From: Chondrilla cf. caribensis
Taxonomy: Eukaryota; Porifera; Demospongiae; Chondrillida; Chondrillidae
Assembly: GCA_964020155.1 (NCBI GenBank)
Contig: OZ026566.1
Span: 1,916,789 to 1,980,788 of the forward strand
Length of the DNA: 64,000 nucleotides
Reading direction: 5' to 3'
Below are positions 13,401 through 28,400 of this stretch, piece by piece. The translations under genes and the position numbers were made by a program. Every line of letters starts with the position of its first letter. Within the stretch, counting starts at the first letter, position 1. The notes under the pieces were generated by a model. That model worked only from the letters and a program-made list of their open reading frames with translations. It searched no databases and was not told the origin of the DNA.

Positions 13401-16400
13401 ACTCCATTAAGACAGTTAGATTCGAAATCCAGTCACCTATGATTCTTGTCCTAAAGGTGATCAAGGTGGAATGTTGAAGGACTAAGAAAGCTTCTGAAGT
13501 CAGATCTATGATGTGATTATTAATCAATTCTGTAAGTTTACTAATGATAATACATGTACATATATACACACATATTATACACTAAATGTGTGTATGAAAA
13601 TATCCAAATTAAGTCAAAACTAGTTTCATCGTAAAAAAAATATTGCTTCCACAGTTTGCTGCGGCCATTTCCCCACAACCCTGTAGCAGTATCCTATAGG
13701 CATTTCCAGAAAAGTCTATGTAACACCTACAAAACTTTCATTTCAGTACAGCACATAAAGCAGCCCAATTTCCTGTCATTCACAACATAACACCAGTTGA
13801 GCAAGAAAAACAAAACCAATGCAGGAATAACAATATGCCTGCCACTACACAAGCTAGTTGAGTCCTATCTGCTCGTGTTGTACATTCAGATACAATGGGA
13901 TACTCAGTGATTGATTGAAACTGTGACTAGAGTTTAGCATGATAGCTTTTTATGGCCATTACATTTAAAATTTGCCTCCAATGCCTCTATACATCCTGAT
14001 CGCCAGGAACATAACTAATACATACGCATATGCATTTTCTCACAGTAAATATAGAGCATATTCAAACACATGAATTCATTTGACAATGTCACTACACTTA
14101 CTGCTGTAGAATGTCGAACCATTCGAAGATAATTAGGTGAAGTGACTTCCTTTTGACTTTTCACCCATGCACAACCAACTAGCTCTGATGGGTGTATTGC
14201 TCTAATGAAATATATATGATGCATAAAAACACAATAAACACATACAGTGATCCATTACAATATGGCTGACATTCCTTATATAATGGTACTATATAAAAGT
14301 CCATATTGTGTAGGTACTACATAGCTCACCAGGAGTGTAACTAATTAGTAGCATAAGTATAAGGTATCAGTATTGGAAGATCAGACAACAACCAATTAGC
14401 ACCACCATAGACAGGAAAGGACAGTACAGGAAACACATGAGGTCACTTTATTCATCAATAAGGAATGATGTCATAACTTCTGTGTTTGAACTCCCAAATC
14501 AGGAATTTGTTGGACAACTGTTGCTAGGGGACTGGCAATGATAGTTCTGTGGCTCTCATTGCCGAGCCCATGTATTATACACTGGGTTTTCCCCTGAACC
14601 AAGGCAACTAGTGGTAGGCTACCAGACACAAGTTGTTAACATTGTTTTTTTTCCCATGTCAGACACGAAAAAGGTACAAAACTGAGAGAAGAATGTATTT
14701 GTGGTATGCTATTGTCTTCTGTAGAATTCTGAATTAGGCATTCTCAGTGGTTGTGAGAGTACAGTGCTAAGTAAGTTGCCTGTAACCATTGGAAACCTGA
14801 TGCAGCTTCTTTCCTCAGTCTATGTTCTCATTAGTATGATTGGCATCATATAAAAAAGAACAGTACAAGAAAGGGAGAAGCAGTTGTTATTGTGTGAAAC
14901 TTCTCAAAAGTTAATGATTGTATGGGATATTGGTAGATATATATGTACGGCAGCAAGATACACTTTCTTGGAACCATTCAAGACGTAAATAACAAAGCAG
15001 TAAACAACACCAAGTCTTAACAAGTACCTGAAGTATTCAGATTCAGTCAGTGTCAGCTGTCGAGCAATTTCTAAAGGATGTAACTTCATAACAGAGAGAA
15101 AGATGCATATTAAATATAAGCTTTTACTAAACTGAATAAATGTAAAAAAAACTTACCGTTAACAAGTCAAATTCTGCTGGATCTCTTGATACATGCCATT
15201 CAATTGAAGGGGCACCTATGTAAAAGCTGCTGTCCATTTGAAAAGTAGATTCAGAGCCTTCTTTCTAAATTCAAAAAGAACATTGATGTAATACAGGCAA
15301 AAATTCATGAGCACTTCACATTTAGTAAATATATAAAAATATGTGTTTTGTATATTAGGCCAACCTGTCGCTGGAGGGTTCTTCTGATAGATTCAGTCCA
15401 CTTCTTCAAATTGTTACTCTTAATTGAGTCCATGAACTCCAAGAGCATCTTCAACAACTCCCCATCTTCATTGTCTTGGAAGTCATAAAAATGGTGTTCA
15501 ACCCAGTAACGAATAGCATTCAATACCCTGATTGGAAAAAGCAAAATACCCAATGATAGTCAGGAGACAAAAATATACAGCATGATATACCTTAGTTGAA
15601 TAGGCGATTGATACTGTCGTTTGAACCGTCTGATTGCTTCTCGCACAAGAGGATCTCTTCGGGGTTCAGAAGATTCAAATTCGGAAGGTAGTGACACATT
15701 AAATGTAATGCTAGCTAAGGAATGATAACTGTGAAATACTTTTAGGAATAAAGGAGTGATGGATAGGAAGTAATCTGATAAATTTATTTGCATTAGCGTA
15801 ACAAATCAGTTAAGGGTGCTACATACAACTGTTAACATCTTATCAGAAATGTTATTTATGCCTGAATTTAATTCTTCTATAGGCATTGTATCCTGGTTGT
15901 GGGGTGTATCAAAAAAAAAATGCATGTGCATAAGCCATGTAGCAAAGGTCAGCGATACAGCACTGGTAGACATGTAGGTGCTATTGTTATATTGGACCAT
16001 ACATATGTACATATATATATATATGGAGTATAAATTGTCTATCAGTCACTACACCAGGATACAACTATAACTTATCGAGCTACCAGCTAAAGAAAGGGAA
16101 ATATAAGGAACAGTGGGTCCTTCTACGCATGCCACTGAAAGGGTGGATGGAAAGCAAATGCCAGTCACATCCAGATAAAGTAGTTGTACTTGAAGATCTA
16201 CACAATACTGCTAGCTACAACATTAACAAGAACAATGCATTGAAATAGATGACCCCTTAGACTTATTGAACAATTCCATATGGTACACACTGACCAGCCT
16301 TAACAGTACAATATGTGAAACATCCAATGCAGAAAGTAGGATTTTGCAACACAACATGTAGAGGTGCATCGATGCAACAGTGATGCAATTTGGGAATAAA

Positions 16401-19400
16401 CACAGAAGTTGTTGGTTATTATCGTACAACTGGCACTGTAATCAACAAACAAACTTGTTTTATAAAAAGTGGATATCTTTCAATCAACAGAGTAAGCAGC
16501 TCCGAAGGATTACAGAATGATCTGTAAGTAGTCAAAAATATTCTAACAAATGCTGGATCTACAAATGTAAACGAGATGATATTAATATAATAAAATTCAG
16601 ATATAAACAGAATGGTAAATGCATGGCATACATAAAACAATAAGTAATAACACTAAAATTATTCAACAGAAATGTACAATTATAGAACTCAAAGATTAGA
16701 ATTCTTTTCTGAACAATTAGATGCCTAGTTATTTGAATTGTGGTTTGTATAAGTTATGCATGTGTATGTACTTTGGCATGCATTGTGCTAGAGTATGTAC
16801 ATAATGAATACTGATGAATTGGGTAGCTGATAGTTGTTTTCAGAGTTCATATAGGATTGGTATATAAGTAGCAGAAACTTGTAATGCACATGACAGAGAG
16901 GTTAATTCCACCTGTAGTATGTGTCAGTTGCAATTGCATACTTGGAGTACATTCCGTACCTGCATATTTGTGGTGAGTCAGCCTTTCAACTAATTTCAAC
17001 AAAGTACCACCTTTTATCAGTGGTATTCCGGACACATTGTCATCTTGTGGTTCAAACACAATATTGTCCTCACTATCTTCCTCAGCAAATCTGAGTGAGA
17101 AAGATCGTAATGATACGTATGTATGGTTTGCTACTGTAAGTACAGGACAATTAATTAAAAGATTCCATTAAAATATGTACTATTCTTCTCTAACCTGTAT
17201 TCACTTGCCAATGGTCTAATTTCTTTGATGTTTCTTTCTTCAGTTCTGGCTATCATATCCAACAAGCGATCAAAGGAACTGCATAAGTACATACAAAGGC
17301 AATAATTGCACAAATGTAGAATTGGTGAAAGAATACTAGATATGGTGGTAAAACTAGTTTCAGTAAACACACACAAGCACAATGTACGTACACCTGCATG
17401 GTGGATAATAGCAAGTTACACACAAATGAACTTACTCCTGGTAAGAGTGGCCTGGAGAATTAGTTACTTTTATAATGTTCTAACTCTAAGGATCTTGACA
17501 CAAAACATTCTGTTTGGAAGATGCTGGGGTACTAAGGTGGTTAGTTATCAGGATTAAAGGTATTGTTCAGGTGTTCAGATAGGAATATTATTGCTATACA
17601 TAAATTGTCATAATGAGTGACTAGCGTATGTACGTATGTCTCCTGGTTTAGTATTGCCAAAAACACACTTCACCTGTATACGTACTTCAAGGAATACAAG
17701 ATTGTAGTGAGAGGGAGTGCTCTACATAGGGGTGGTAGATATGCTATATATAACAACAATGATTACCTTCTGGAAAGTAAGTTGGTCAAGCAAGCCATCC
17801 ATTCACTTTTCTCCTCTACACTTCCAGCAATGAAGATGTACCCGGGCTGATTTCTTTCCTTTAGTTCAAAGGCTAAATTCGAGTCAGGGAAGTCTGTGGA
17901 TTCTAAATCCTTCAATTCAGCTTTGCGTAAATTTAATTTTTCTTTTAGTCTCCATTCAGGGGTAACATTACCAGATCCAGATCGTCTTGTGTTCTATAAA
18001 ACATTAGTGAAAATTGCAATGCTTAACAGGTGGAACGGATGACAGACTGATTAATAGATACCTCCAACTTACTGGTTTGCAACAAATAATTAGACCATCC
18101 AAGAGAATAACATGACGGTCAGTTCTCTACAATAAGTGCATATTCTTAAAATAAATAAAATGAATTTTTACATTATATCAACCAAGATACCTTAGTTGTT
18201 CTTGAAGCTTCTTTCATGAAGCCAAGTGTGCCTTCTAAATATATGCACACAAAATGAAAACAACATCAACTCAATCAGTGTTGTTAATAATGCATACATC
18301 CTTATTATAAGCATAGCAAAATAAAGTGAGAAAGTGAAGAAATACGGGAGATGTGAATATAATCCAGTTGCTTGCTATTATAAATTTACATTGGGAAAAC
18401 TAATAATGAAACTGATTCATTATTGCAAGACATTTTCATGTTGTCTATGATATGTGATGTCCAAGAAGGTGGTAATTTAAAAGGCTTACATGATGACTTT
18501 AATGTCAATGTAGCATGCGTATCACTGTCTAAATCTGTATGTCACTTACGTATGTACCTACAGTATGCACAAATTATTCAACATTTCAAGTGTGTGTGTG
18601 TGAGTGCATTCATGCATGTTTGTAACCAATTGGGTTAAAGCTGCATGAAATTGTACACAACCAACTCCAGCTCAAACCACTGGCTACCTGCCACAACATT
18701 AGCCCTCATTACACAGTAGATAGACCAGGGTGCTAGAATGGGGTGTTTTAACCTAGTTACAGTAAACTTGAAACAATACTCACCCATTAAAAATTCTGTA
18801 CAGAGTACACGAATACTTGGCCCCTATAAAGTACGTATGTATCAACAAAATAAAGGTGAAATCTTATAATTTGGTATGTAATACACATCTGAGATAATTG
18901 CATCACCTTGCAACATAACGAAAGCAAAACTCACTTCCCACATTTCAATGCTTCGTTGGACAGCAGTCAGCTTCCGAACATTAGCGTGATAGCCAGCTGT
19001 TGCTTTTTGAAGATCATCCCTGAATGCATATGCATACACATTTTCCAGTATTTTACAATCAGTATCGTACATCAGAGTGCATGCTGCATTCTTTACAGAG
19101 AATCATAAATTGCACACACATACCTTCTTTTAGGAGGATACTCAATAACTGCACGTTCAATGCTCCCCTTCAATCCAAGCATGGCGCTGTAAGCCTTGAA
19201 GAGTCATAATAGCACCATTAGTACATAATACGGCTAATTCAGTACATTATAACATAAACTATAGACAAATTACGTAAACATATGTACAGTGACAAGTTAT
19301 TCAAGTTGAAAAATTAATGGGATTTTGCAACCTGTACAGTCAAATTACTTGCACTTGGCAAAGCCTTTTACTTGATTTTTAGTCACACTTCTAATACTTT

Positions 19401-22400
19401 GAGTTTCAAATTGGATACACATCATAAGTCATCATATATATACGTAGCGTTACATACTGGAAGTCAAAATGAAAATAATGTAGGGCGTGACGTAAAGAGG
19501 CTCTAAACACTTCATAATGCAGTTAGAAAAAAATGTACAGTATGAATGAACACAGTTGCACACAATCAAAATGCTGTCAATAACTCAGGTAATACATGTA
19601 CAGGAGAATACACATAGAAACATTACAAAACAAACCAGTTGAACACAGTCAAAATCAGTCATGAACTTAGGTTATCGCAGGTGACTACAGTTACTAAAGA
19701 ATCCAAGTGAACTTGAGTAGAGTGAACTAGCTTGTTTAGTAACTCCAAATGTGGATAAGATAGACAAACTCAGTGATGTTTTGCTGATGTGGGATATGAC
19801 AGGTCTTGTTGTGATAAATGTCATGCATATTCAATATCCAATTGATTCATGAAGCCATATGAGTATGCAGTTGAACAAAATAATTGAGGTGAACATACAT
19901 AGCTACAGGTGAAACAGCGGACACTGTTGAAGGTGGACACTGGCTATCTTAGGTATTATACACATGTATATGCACATATTGAAATCCTTGATACTAACCA
20001 TATCTACAATCTAATGTCAATATTCCTTATTACTGTCTAAAATTGTAACCGACTGTATCACATTGAATGTCCATAACACAGAGGTATGCAGTAGTAACAC
20101 AAGGACCACTTTTGCAATGTGTTTGCTAATGCTGACATTTGACAGGATTGCAAAATCAAAGTTTTGTTGTTTCCTTATTCTAGGCTAGCATGACTGACCC
20201 CAATACATCTTGTGCAAAGGAGTATCAAAGAAGAGATGGGAAGATTTGCAACACTATGTTGCTGTATACTAAATATGAGAAAGTGTATATGTACTACCAT
20301 ATTTTCCAATGCTTGGGGAATAAAATGCAAATACACACTACAAACATAAGTAAACAGAATATGGTACCTCTGAAAAGTTTTCATAATCAACATTATCTGT
20401 TGTTGTCTTCATCAATGCCTATAAAAAGAAACTTGGAGTAAACCGAACTTGATACTAGAGATAAGTAATAATCAAATTTACCTGAATTATATCAAAATAA
20501 TAAAAGCAATGATATATTGGCTGAAGAAGATGCTTTGGAAGGACGTACACAACTGCTTCCTTGAACAAAGGTACATTGGGCTGCAGTGCCTACAGTAAAA
20601 GTATTACAGTAAGGCTTACGGAAATATATAGTTAAAAATGACATGCAGGCACATTTTATATTAGAATTCAAGACTTAATCTTTTAAAACAGGCTACAGCA
20701 CAGATCAAACTTATACATTACAATATTACATACAGTAACTCAGTTATTCAGACAAAAATATAAACTGTCTAACCTAAAATGGCAATTTGCCAGCATACCA
20801 AAGTTTTCAGTTCACTCAAAACTATTATAACATTTCCATTGCTACTATATGTAATAGTTACTGTACGAGGAAGAGTGCATTGGCGCATTTATTGCTCGAG
20901 CTCAGAGACCACGAAGTGCCTGAGGGTGAGTGCAAAAAAGAGCCAATGCATACTGCCCCGTACAAAAGAATCTTTAATTTGGAACAAAAACCAAGTAATT
21001 CGAGTTCAAAAACTCGTGAGGCTGCCGCCCCCCGCACTCGAATTACTTGGGCGCCTTTCTTAAGTTTAGAAGAGCCTTCGCTGAAGTTATTACGTTCGGC
21101 GAAACTTCATCACGCGAATTCTAGCCCAATTTCTAATTGTCGGTGTTCGAAATCGGCCATCTTTTTTTCGCGCAATATAAATTATAATATAAATTTATTG
21201 TTGCAGTTACGCGTATGAACACGTATTTTATATATATATATATATCGGACGAGCGTAACATACCGGAAGTGGAAATGAAAACAATATAGCAATAAATGCG
21301 CCAATGCACCCTCCCCAATATTTTGCAGTACATATACTAAAGTGTAGTTGCTTTCTCGTTTTATTGCTCTCGTCTTATAATGGCTACTGAGAGACGGTGT
21401 AAGCAATCCTTCGCCAAAAATACCATGCAGCCTCATGGTTTGACTTCTCCCTGGCAGACGACGATTTAAATATGTTATGACGAAGCCCTACCAGCCTAAA
21501 AGCCATTGAATGCCCATTCAGCTGCGCGTTTTTGGGCTATTGAGGCTTCGTCACATCTTCAGAATCATCGTCTTCTAGGGAGAAGTTGAACTGCGAGGCA
21601 GGCGGTTGTAGCGCAGTGGTTACATCAATTCATAACTGAAGCTGGGCAACGGGCAGTCAGCCGTATTCACCAAGAACACTGCAAATGCTTCTAATGGGAC
21701 TTCAACAACACATGCACCTTATACACCCTGGAAGTAGGATTAATTATTTGCATTCAGCACACCAGGCACTCCATATGATCTATCTCTAGTATCTATGGAT
21801 CTATGAGCACACTGATTTCTCTCTGGAAGGGGTTAGTCTCACATAGCCAGCCCCTTTTCCGGAAAGCTTCCTTATTTGGAAGCTGGAAAAGGGTCTGGTG
21901 CAAAACGTAGTCTAGCTAGCTAGACCATCCCTAAGAGGCAATGAGGGGTGGAAAAGGGAAGGGACAGTCTAGCCCAAGTAGTGATCAGTTAACACACGTC
22001 GCGTTCATACGGTTCACCCATAGGCATATAATATGGTTCACCTTACACCACGTAAGCGCTAGGAGGACCATAGGGACCATAGATACTGTAACTCTGTTAG
22101 AGTATCTATGAGAGAACAGAGAGAAGCAAAGGAAGAAAGGATCTAGTGTTCAAGTGTTGTATGGCCGTTTTTATCAATTATGTGATGACTCTTCATCAGA
22201 AGATAGGCATCGTTAACATGAACATCTCTAACCACTCTATGAACGCACAGCAGACAAACTACGTTCGCGACAGTTCTTCAGGGTATCAGGGGTATCAGGG
22301 GTAACTTATTTAGACTGGGGAGCCTTTAGCCATTGGCTATTCTGACAGGCACCCAGTATACAAGTACTTGTTCGTTTATCAGATATAAGTGGAGACACAT

Positions 22401-25400
22401 ATAGGAGGACTGAATATGCTGGTTATCCTTCCTTCGTTCGTAATCCTTCGTTGAACGTATGATACCACGGGATACATTTGATGATCGGCAACTTGCAGTG
22501 ACTGGTTGGAAGACATATAATTCAATCATGTCCTTGCAAAATACAGTGAATACTCATTACTCTGCCGCAATTTGTTTTCAAAGAATATGATGGATTAACG
22601 AGTTTGGTGGATTAACTGGATATCCATTGGTACTTGTACACTATACTGGTACTGGGAAATTTTGGCAGATTAAAAGGTTTGGTGGATAATTGGTGGCGGA
22701 TAAAAGAGAATTCACTGTACTAGTGTCAGTTCGGTGAATATTCCCAGCTAGCATTAATACCGAGGACCAGGACGCAATTTGATTCTCCATGACACTTAAC
22801 AATTAATTGATCTGAATCACTAATATCATTGACAAGATTCTTGGCAGTAGCATTTCACTTGTAGATGGTGAACTGATTGCTCTTAGGCTAGACCGTCCCT
22901 TCCCCCTTCTGCCCCTCGGCGCCTCATAGGGATGGTCTAGCTAGCTAGACTAGTGCAAAATGCTGCTTTTCCTGTTACTGGTGTCCAACCCAAGTAGGGA
23001 CAATTGTTAATTATTAATTGCTTTGAAGTGATGCTGCAATTGTTCAGCACTGAATGTTGAGTGAGCCAAAGTGTGTAAACAGGTACAAATAGTCAGAAAG
23101 ATAGACCCTTTTCCAGCTTCCAAATAAGGAAGGGTTCCAGAAAAGGGGCTGGCTATGGGAGTAGGAAGGGGTGAACATGAACAAACTATTGTCGGAGCTT
23201 CAGAATTTATACTTGTTCAGTTATGTTGGACCTTGTACAAGCTGCCAGATGTTGTGTACGCCAAAGTGATACTTGATATTTATTGTTACCAGTAAATTGT
23301 TGACTAGTCATGGGTGCTTAGCATATATTGCACACTTGTGGTCAAAAAGTGTGCAATTGACGATATACAGGCACAGCCTTATCTTCAAAGTAACTCAATA
23401 AAAATGGAATACACCCACACTTTGTGTACTTCATAGTACCCCATACTTACTAGATCAACTATCAATGATCGAACAAAATATCATTTGCTTACAGTCAGAC
23501 TATCCATGTTTGGTCTTCTGCTGATATCCTTCAAAATGCCCAATGCCATATGAATGTGCTCTGCATACGTACTATATACAGTGAATTCGTCATTCTACAA
23601 AAACAAAGGAACAGTACCATCATAACTAAACCAATTCATGATAATAATACAAATTATAAATTTGTGAATTTACCAACATTCGCTATTCTTTTGCACTTAT
23701 ACAGACATATACTGCATTCTACATAGACTAAATAATATACATACATAACACTTCTTGTGTGATCTTCAGTAAAGTGTCTCAAGGCTACTACAATACTCTA
23801 GAAAGAATACTTCATAAAGTGCATGCAAACAGGACTGTAGTTGTGTAAATGTATACGTGAAACATGTAGATACGCACCATGGCTAAATCAGCGAAACAAG
23901 CCCCTAATTGTGGGCATCTTCCTTTGCTTTGGTCTCCTCCATCTCCCACCATCTCCAAGCTGTCTTCTATCATACCATACAATTGCAACGTTAGTTCAAA
24001 CACTTCATCAATGTTGCCAAAGATTAATTCGATTTCCTAAAAGTTGATATTTAACAACATAATGTCAGTATGTGCCAAACCTGATGAATCCATGATGCAA
24101 AATAGGTACGTAGGTGACATGAAGAACAAAAATGCCAGTACACACAAATCCCCCTTTTACACGAGTGAGGTACGCACACAGAAACATTATCAGTCGCTTG
24201 AACACTAGGGCCAGCACCAAGGGTACACTAGCACAAGCACATATGTACATATAATACATATGTACATGTACAGTATATACATTTGATAGCAGACTTTAAC
24301 TGTAGATTATTGTTGTACTACATATATTATACTTGCACTATAATATTGTGCTCAAGTATCTGGACCTGAATAAAGATAAGCATTTAAAACATGCACATTA
24401 ACATTTCATAAGGTGAGGATGTAAACCAGACACTGAACCACTGGTATGGGGCACTCATAGGTTGCCTGAAAATAGTTTCAGTCCAATCCCAATAGGACAG
24501 GTTGGGAATAGTCTAGCTAGTTAATATTCCCTATATTAGATGGGATATTGACTAAAATGCACTGCAGTAATTTATTGTGAGAACACTGATATCTCGTACA
24601 GGGGTACACTTACACTGTATAATTGTCATGTCATGAAATATCAAATGTACACAAGTTCACAAAATATGGTTGACACATGAAAGTACATAGCATAATGTGG
24701 AAAAATGAAAAGTTCGATAGGCTTTAAAATACGTACTTTGTCAGAGAACAAATCAGGCTGTTTTTTCAATGTTTCTTCATAAATCTATGGGGAAAATTGG
24801 TAACACATAACACTATCACCAGGATTCATGTATACTTATGTATGCACCTAAATAATTATATACAGTCAGACATTGCTTATCCACACCTCAGATAACTGGT
24901 TCTCTCACCATCTGCATAATTCCTGTTGAAATGAATCTGCACAATACATTTTTACCTAACTATCCGCATCCAGTCACACTATTTGTATATAATTGTTTAC
25001 CAATCTGTATAATTTACCCTCAGTTGACCACAAAATTTAAGTTGAGGTCATTGTTGTGTAGATTTTTTGTTCTTTTCAAGTCCTATTCACCCGAAATGGC
25101 TTGAGCTTACACTCTAAATGACCAAGAAGTACCCTGAACACCCACAAGAATAAGCAAATCTGCCAGTGCATCCCAATATATATATATATACCCATTATAA
25201 ATGCACACAATACCGCACCCTCACTTATCCAGTTCCCTCACTTCATCCGCAAATCCACCTGAAATGGATGTGTGTGGATAAGTGAGGTCCGACTGTATAC
25301 CATGGAATAAATACATATGCACACAAACAATATACTGTATACAGTATGTACAGCAATGCTTTGGTACCCCTTCTCAATAATACCAGTGTTCTTCCCATAT

Positions 25401-28400
25401 ATCTCAATACATATTGACCCGATACACCTTCAGTGCTAAAGGTGCATTGGCCAGTACACCTTCAATACTGAAGAAAGACTTCCAATTTCCTCATGGAACA
25501 GTGTAGGCTACAAGTGAACCATACAAGTGATAAGTTATCCAGCTCATGAGTATTGCAGCACATTGCTCCAAATGTCTAGCAAAGAAACATTCAGTATCTT
25601 ATGTGCAAGTTTGAGTGTATTGAAGACTAGACATACTGGCACTGCTGAGACGGAACAAAATCTTTCTTTGGATGATAACCATATACGTACCTTTATGATA
25701 CCTACATCATGACCAGTGTGCTGGTATCCTAACCCAAATATCCTCTTTTTTGGGAGAAAACTGAAAGGCACTCTTAACTGTAATTATAGCCCTAACATAT
25801 CAGTGCTTGCATCAAAAGTACAAATTCATTAAACATTACCAATACCTGGTGTTTGAGGATTTGAGATAGTGTTGACCAGAATTTTATCAACAAAATTGAA
25901 AATTCGTTCAGTTTCATTACCTTTGTCTAATGATTTTATCATATCAACAAACCTAACTCTTTCTGTACTGTAAACAAATGTATGCACACAATATAGCTGA
26001 TTCGATCAGCATACTAAGTACCTTGATCAGCATCTTTAGATGCCTTAAATACTTCATTTCTTCACTGTTCAACTGCTTAACATAGTCCTCATGCTTCATA
26101 CTCTGAGGGTCTGACAAAACCTAATGAAGGAGGACTGACTTTGAAAGCATAGGTAGGACCAATACTTCAAAACAGTTTACCACAAATACAACGGTATTGC
26201 AATACATGTATACATATGCATGTACACAAGACATTTAAGCTGATCATCCTACAGGCCAAAAGCAATAGTTGCATCCTTTCTGGGTAGGTACAGCCAATAT
26301 ATCAACTCCTTTATCCAATTGAGAACGAGCATACAGTCTGAGTTGTCAATTATTGACAAATTGTCTGCACATATCTACTGTGAAGTGTGAATGAGTAATA
26401 CTAGCTTGAATGATGAACAATCAAACTAGTAGTGCTCATCCACACTGCACAGTAGATACTTTCCAGGACACTGATCATGACCAGGGTAATATCTGAGAGA
26501 ATGGGCTTACAACATAGACCTGCTTCTGCCTTTGATCTACACGTCTTGTCACTTGCTATAATACATTTACTGTATGTATGCATACATGAGGATAGAAATT
26601 AAAATGTAATCTTGAATAATTGTGTAACTCACAGTAGGTTCCACAATAATTCCATGATCATGATCGGAATCAAACTCAAATAGGTCACTCAATGCCTATA
26701 AAAAAGTAGAGTAAATATACTAAATGGGAAGTCTGCACAAGTACTGGCAGACTTCAAACATTCAATTGATCCATTATTATAGAGTGGACCTTCAAACATA
26801 CCATACACACATAGTTACATAATATTTCCTGAAAATGTCAGAAATGGGAACTAAACCTACAGGTGCAGCTTCAAGAATCTAGAATTGCAGTATGCGACTA
26901 TGAAACTGTAAGGTTTGAATATTTCTGCCATTGTGTCATGAACAAAGGTATATGAATTGCAAAAATAGCTTTCAGTTTCATTTTTAATCCATACAACTAC
27001 AGAAAGGCTAGATTGCTCTATTTTACAAAATCTCTTTACATGCAATAATATTAGTATACGTACCTGATCAACATTAATAGATACACGCAAATCCCTTTCT
27101 TGGATAACTCCACCCCTGGGATTGTCTTGAGATCTGTCTCTGGTATTCTTAATAAAGTTACCTGCTACCTTCAGAGCATCTGCAGCAACATAATCCAACA
27201 CTCCCAGTACAAAGCATGTGAAGGATATGTCCACTTTGTGACCTAAGGCATCCTGTATAGGTAATACAAGTCTGTCAACAGAGTATACACACACATACAA
27301 GCAATCAATCAACAGCAATTTTACTAAAGTGAGCTGGACCTATTCTTACACATACGTGAATATTCTACTTACATACATACATCCACATACATGTATACCG
27401 GATTAAGACTACACAGTAATGCAACACATGCACACGGAATATTGGATATCAATTTCACATTCATACTTACTCTGATTAACTGATGGTGAATTCTATCTAG
27501 GGGTAAGGCATATGGCCCCTTCTTCCTTCGAGTTGCAATTTTGTCCATGGAGCCCTCAGCCTCCTGAACAGCCCACTCATTTACAGGGTTAGGATAGTTC
27601 TCTTGAACATAATCTACATTAGCAAAGACAATACATAACGGGAGAAATGCGGTACACGTTTGTATCTTTCTCAAAAACAGAACATGTTGGTATATTTCTC
27701 ATGACTTGTAGACCAAAATAACATTATGTACATATGGAATGGCCATTAATAACAATCAACACTCTGTGTTGAACACAATTTAAAAACATGCATATATTAT
27801 TGCTGGAAAACAAACCTTTGACATCTTGTACTTGAACTGGACAAGTAGAACAAATTTTGTGCAATAGCTGATACAGCAGTTTCTCTAGGTATGTTAGTGC
27901 TTCACTGTCAATATCCAAATGTGGATGAACTTCATGAAGAACCTGAACATAACACAAAAAATTAGATCTCAGATTGTACAAAAACCGGTTAAATAGCTGT
28001 TTCAGTATAATAGTGCTTCCACAGTCTATTTTCTAATGGGAACAAATGAAATTTGTCACATAATTTTGAAGCCACTTTTATGTCAAAAATATACAATTAT
28101 TGGCACATAGAATTGGTAGTGAAGAGGGTTAAAGTGTACTTAGGCAACAAAGAGTTTGATGGAAAAAAAATATTGAGGATTACATGCAATTGCCTCAATT
28201 TTCTTGGGTGCTGAATGCCACTTGTAAACTATAATATAGCCAGTTCCCATAAGAGATTGATAGTTAGTAAAAGAACAATGTAATTTAGCTTGAAACTGCA
28301 TTAAGTGTTGATAGGTGGCCATTTTTCCCCATTAAATGCTAAAAAGCTGAAAAAATGTATAAACTTTTGGATGAGTTTTCTTCACACAAAATAAAGTGTC

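Noticed and set aside
20779..21218. Overlapping plus-strand frames of 94 and 143 codons
   Set aside because: They run across a MITE with inverted ends and have no domain.
25845..25975. Possible extra SOS exon (frame with [13 protein letters not shown])
   Set aside because: The exon ending at 26022 joins in phase to the one starting at 24784, and the joined protein follows the DH domain without a gap; no acceptor here keeps the frame.
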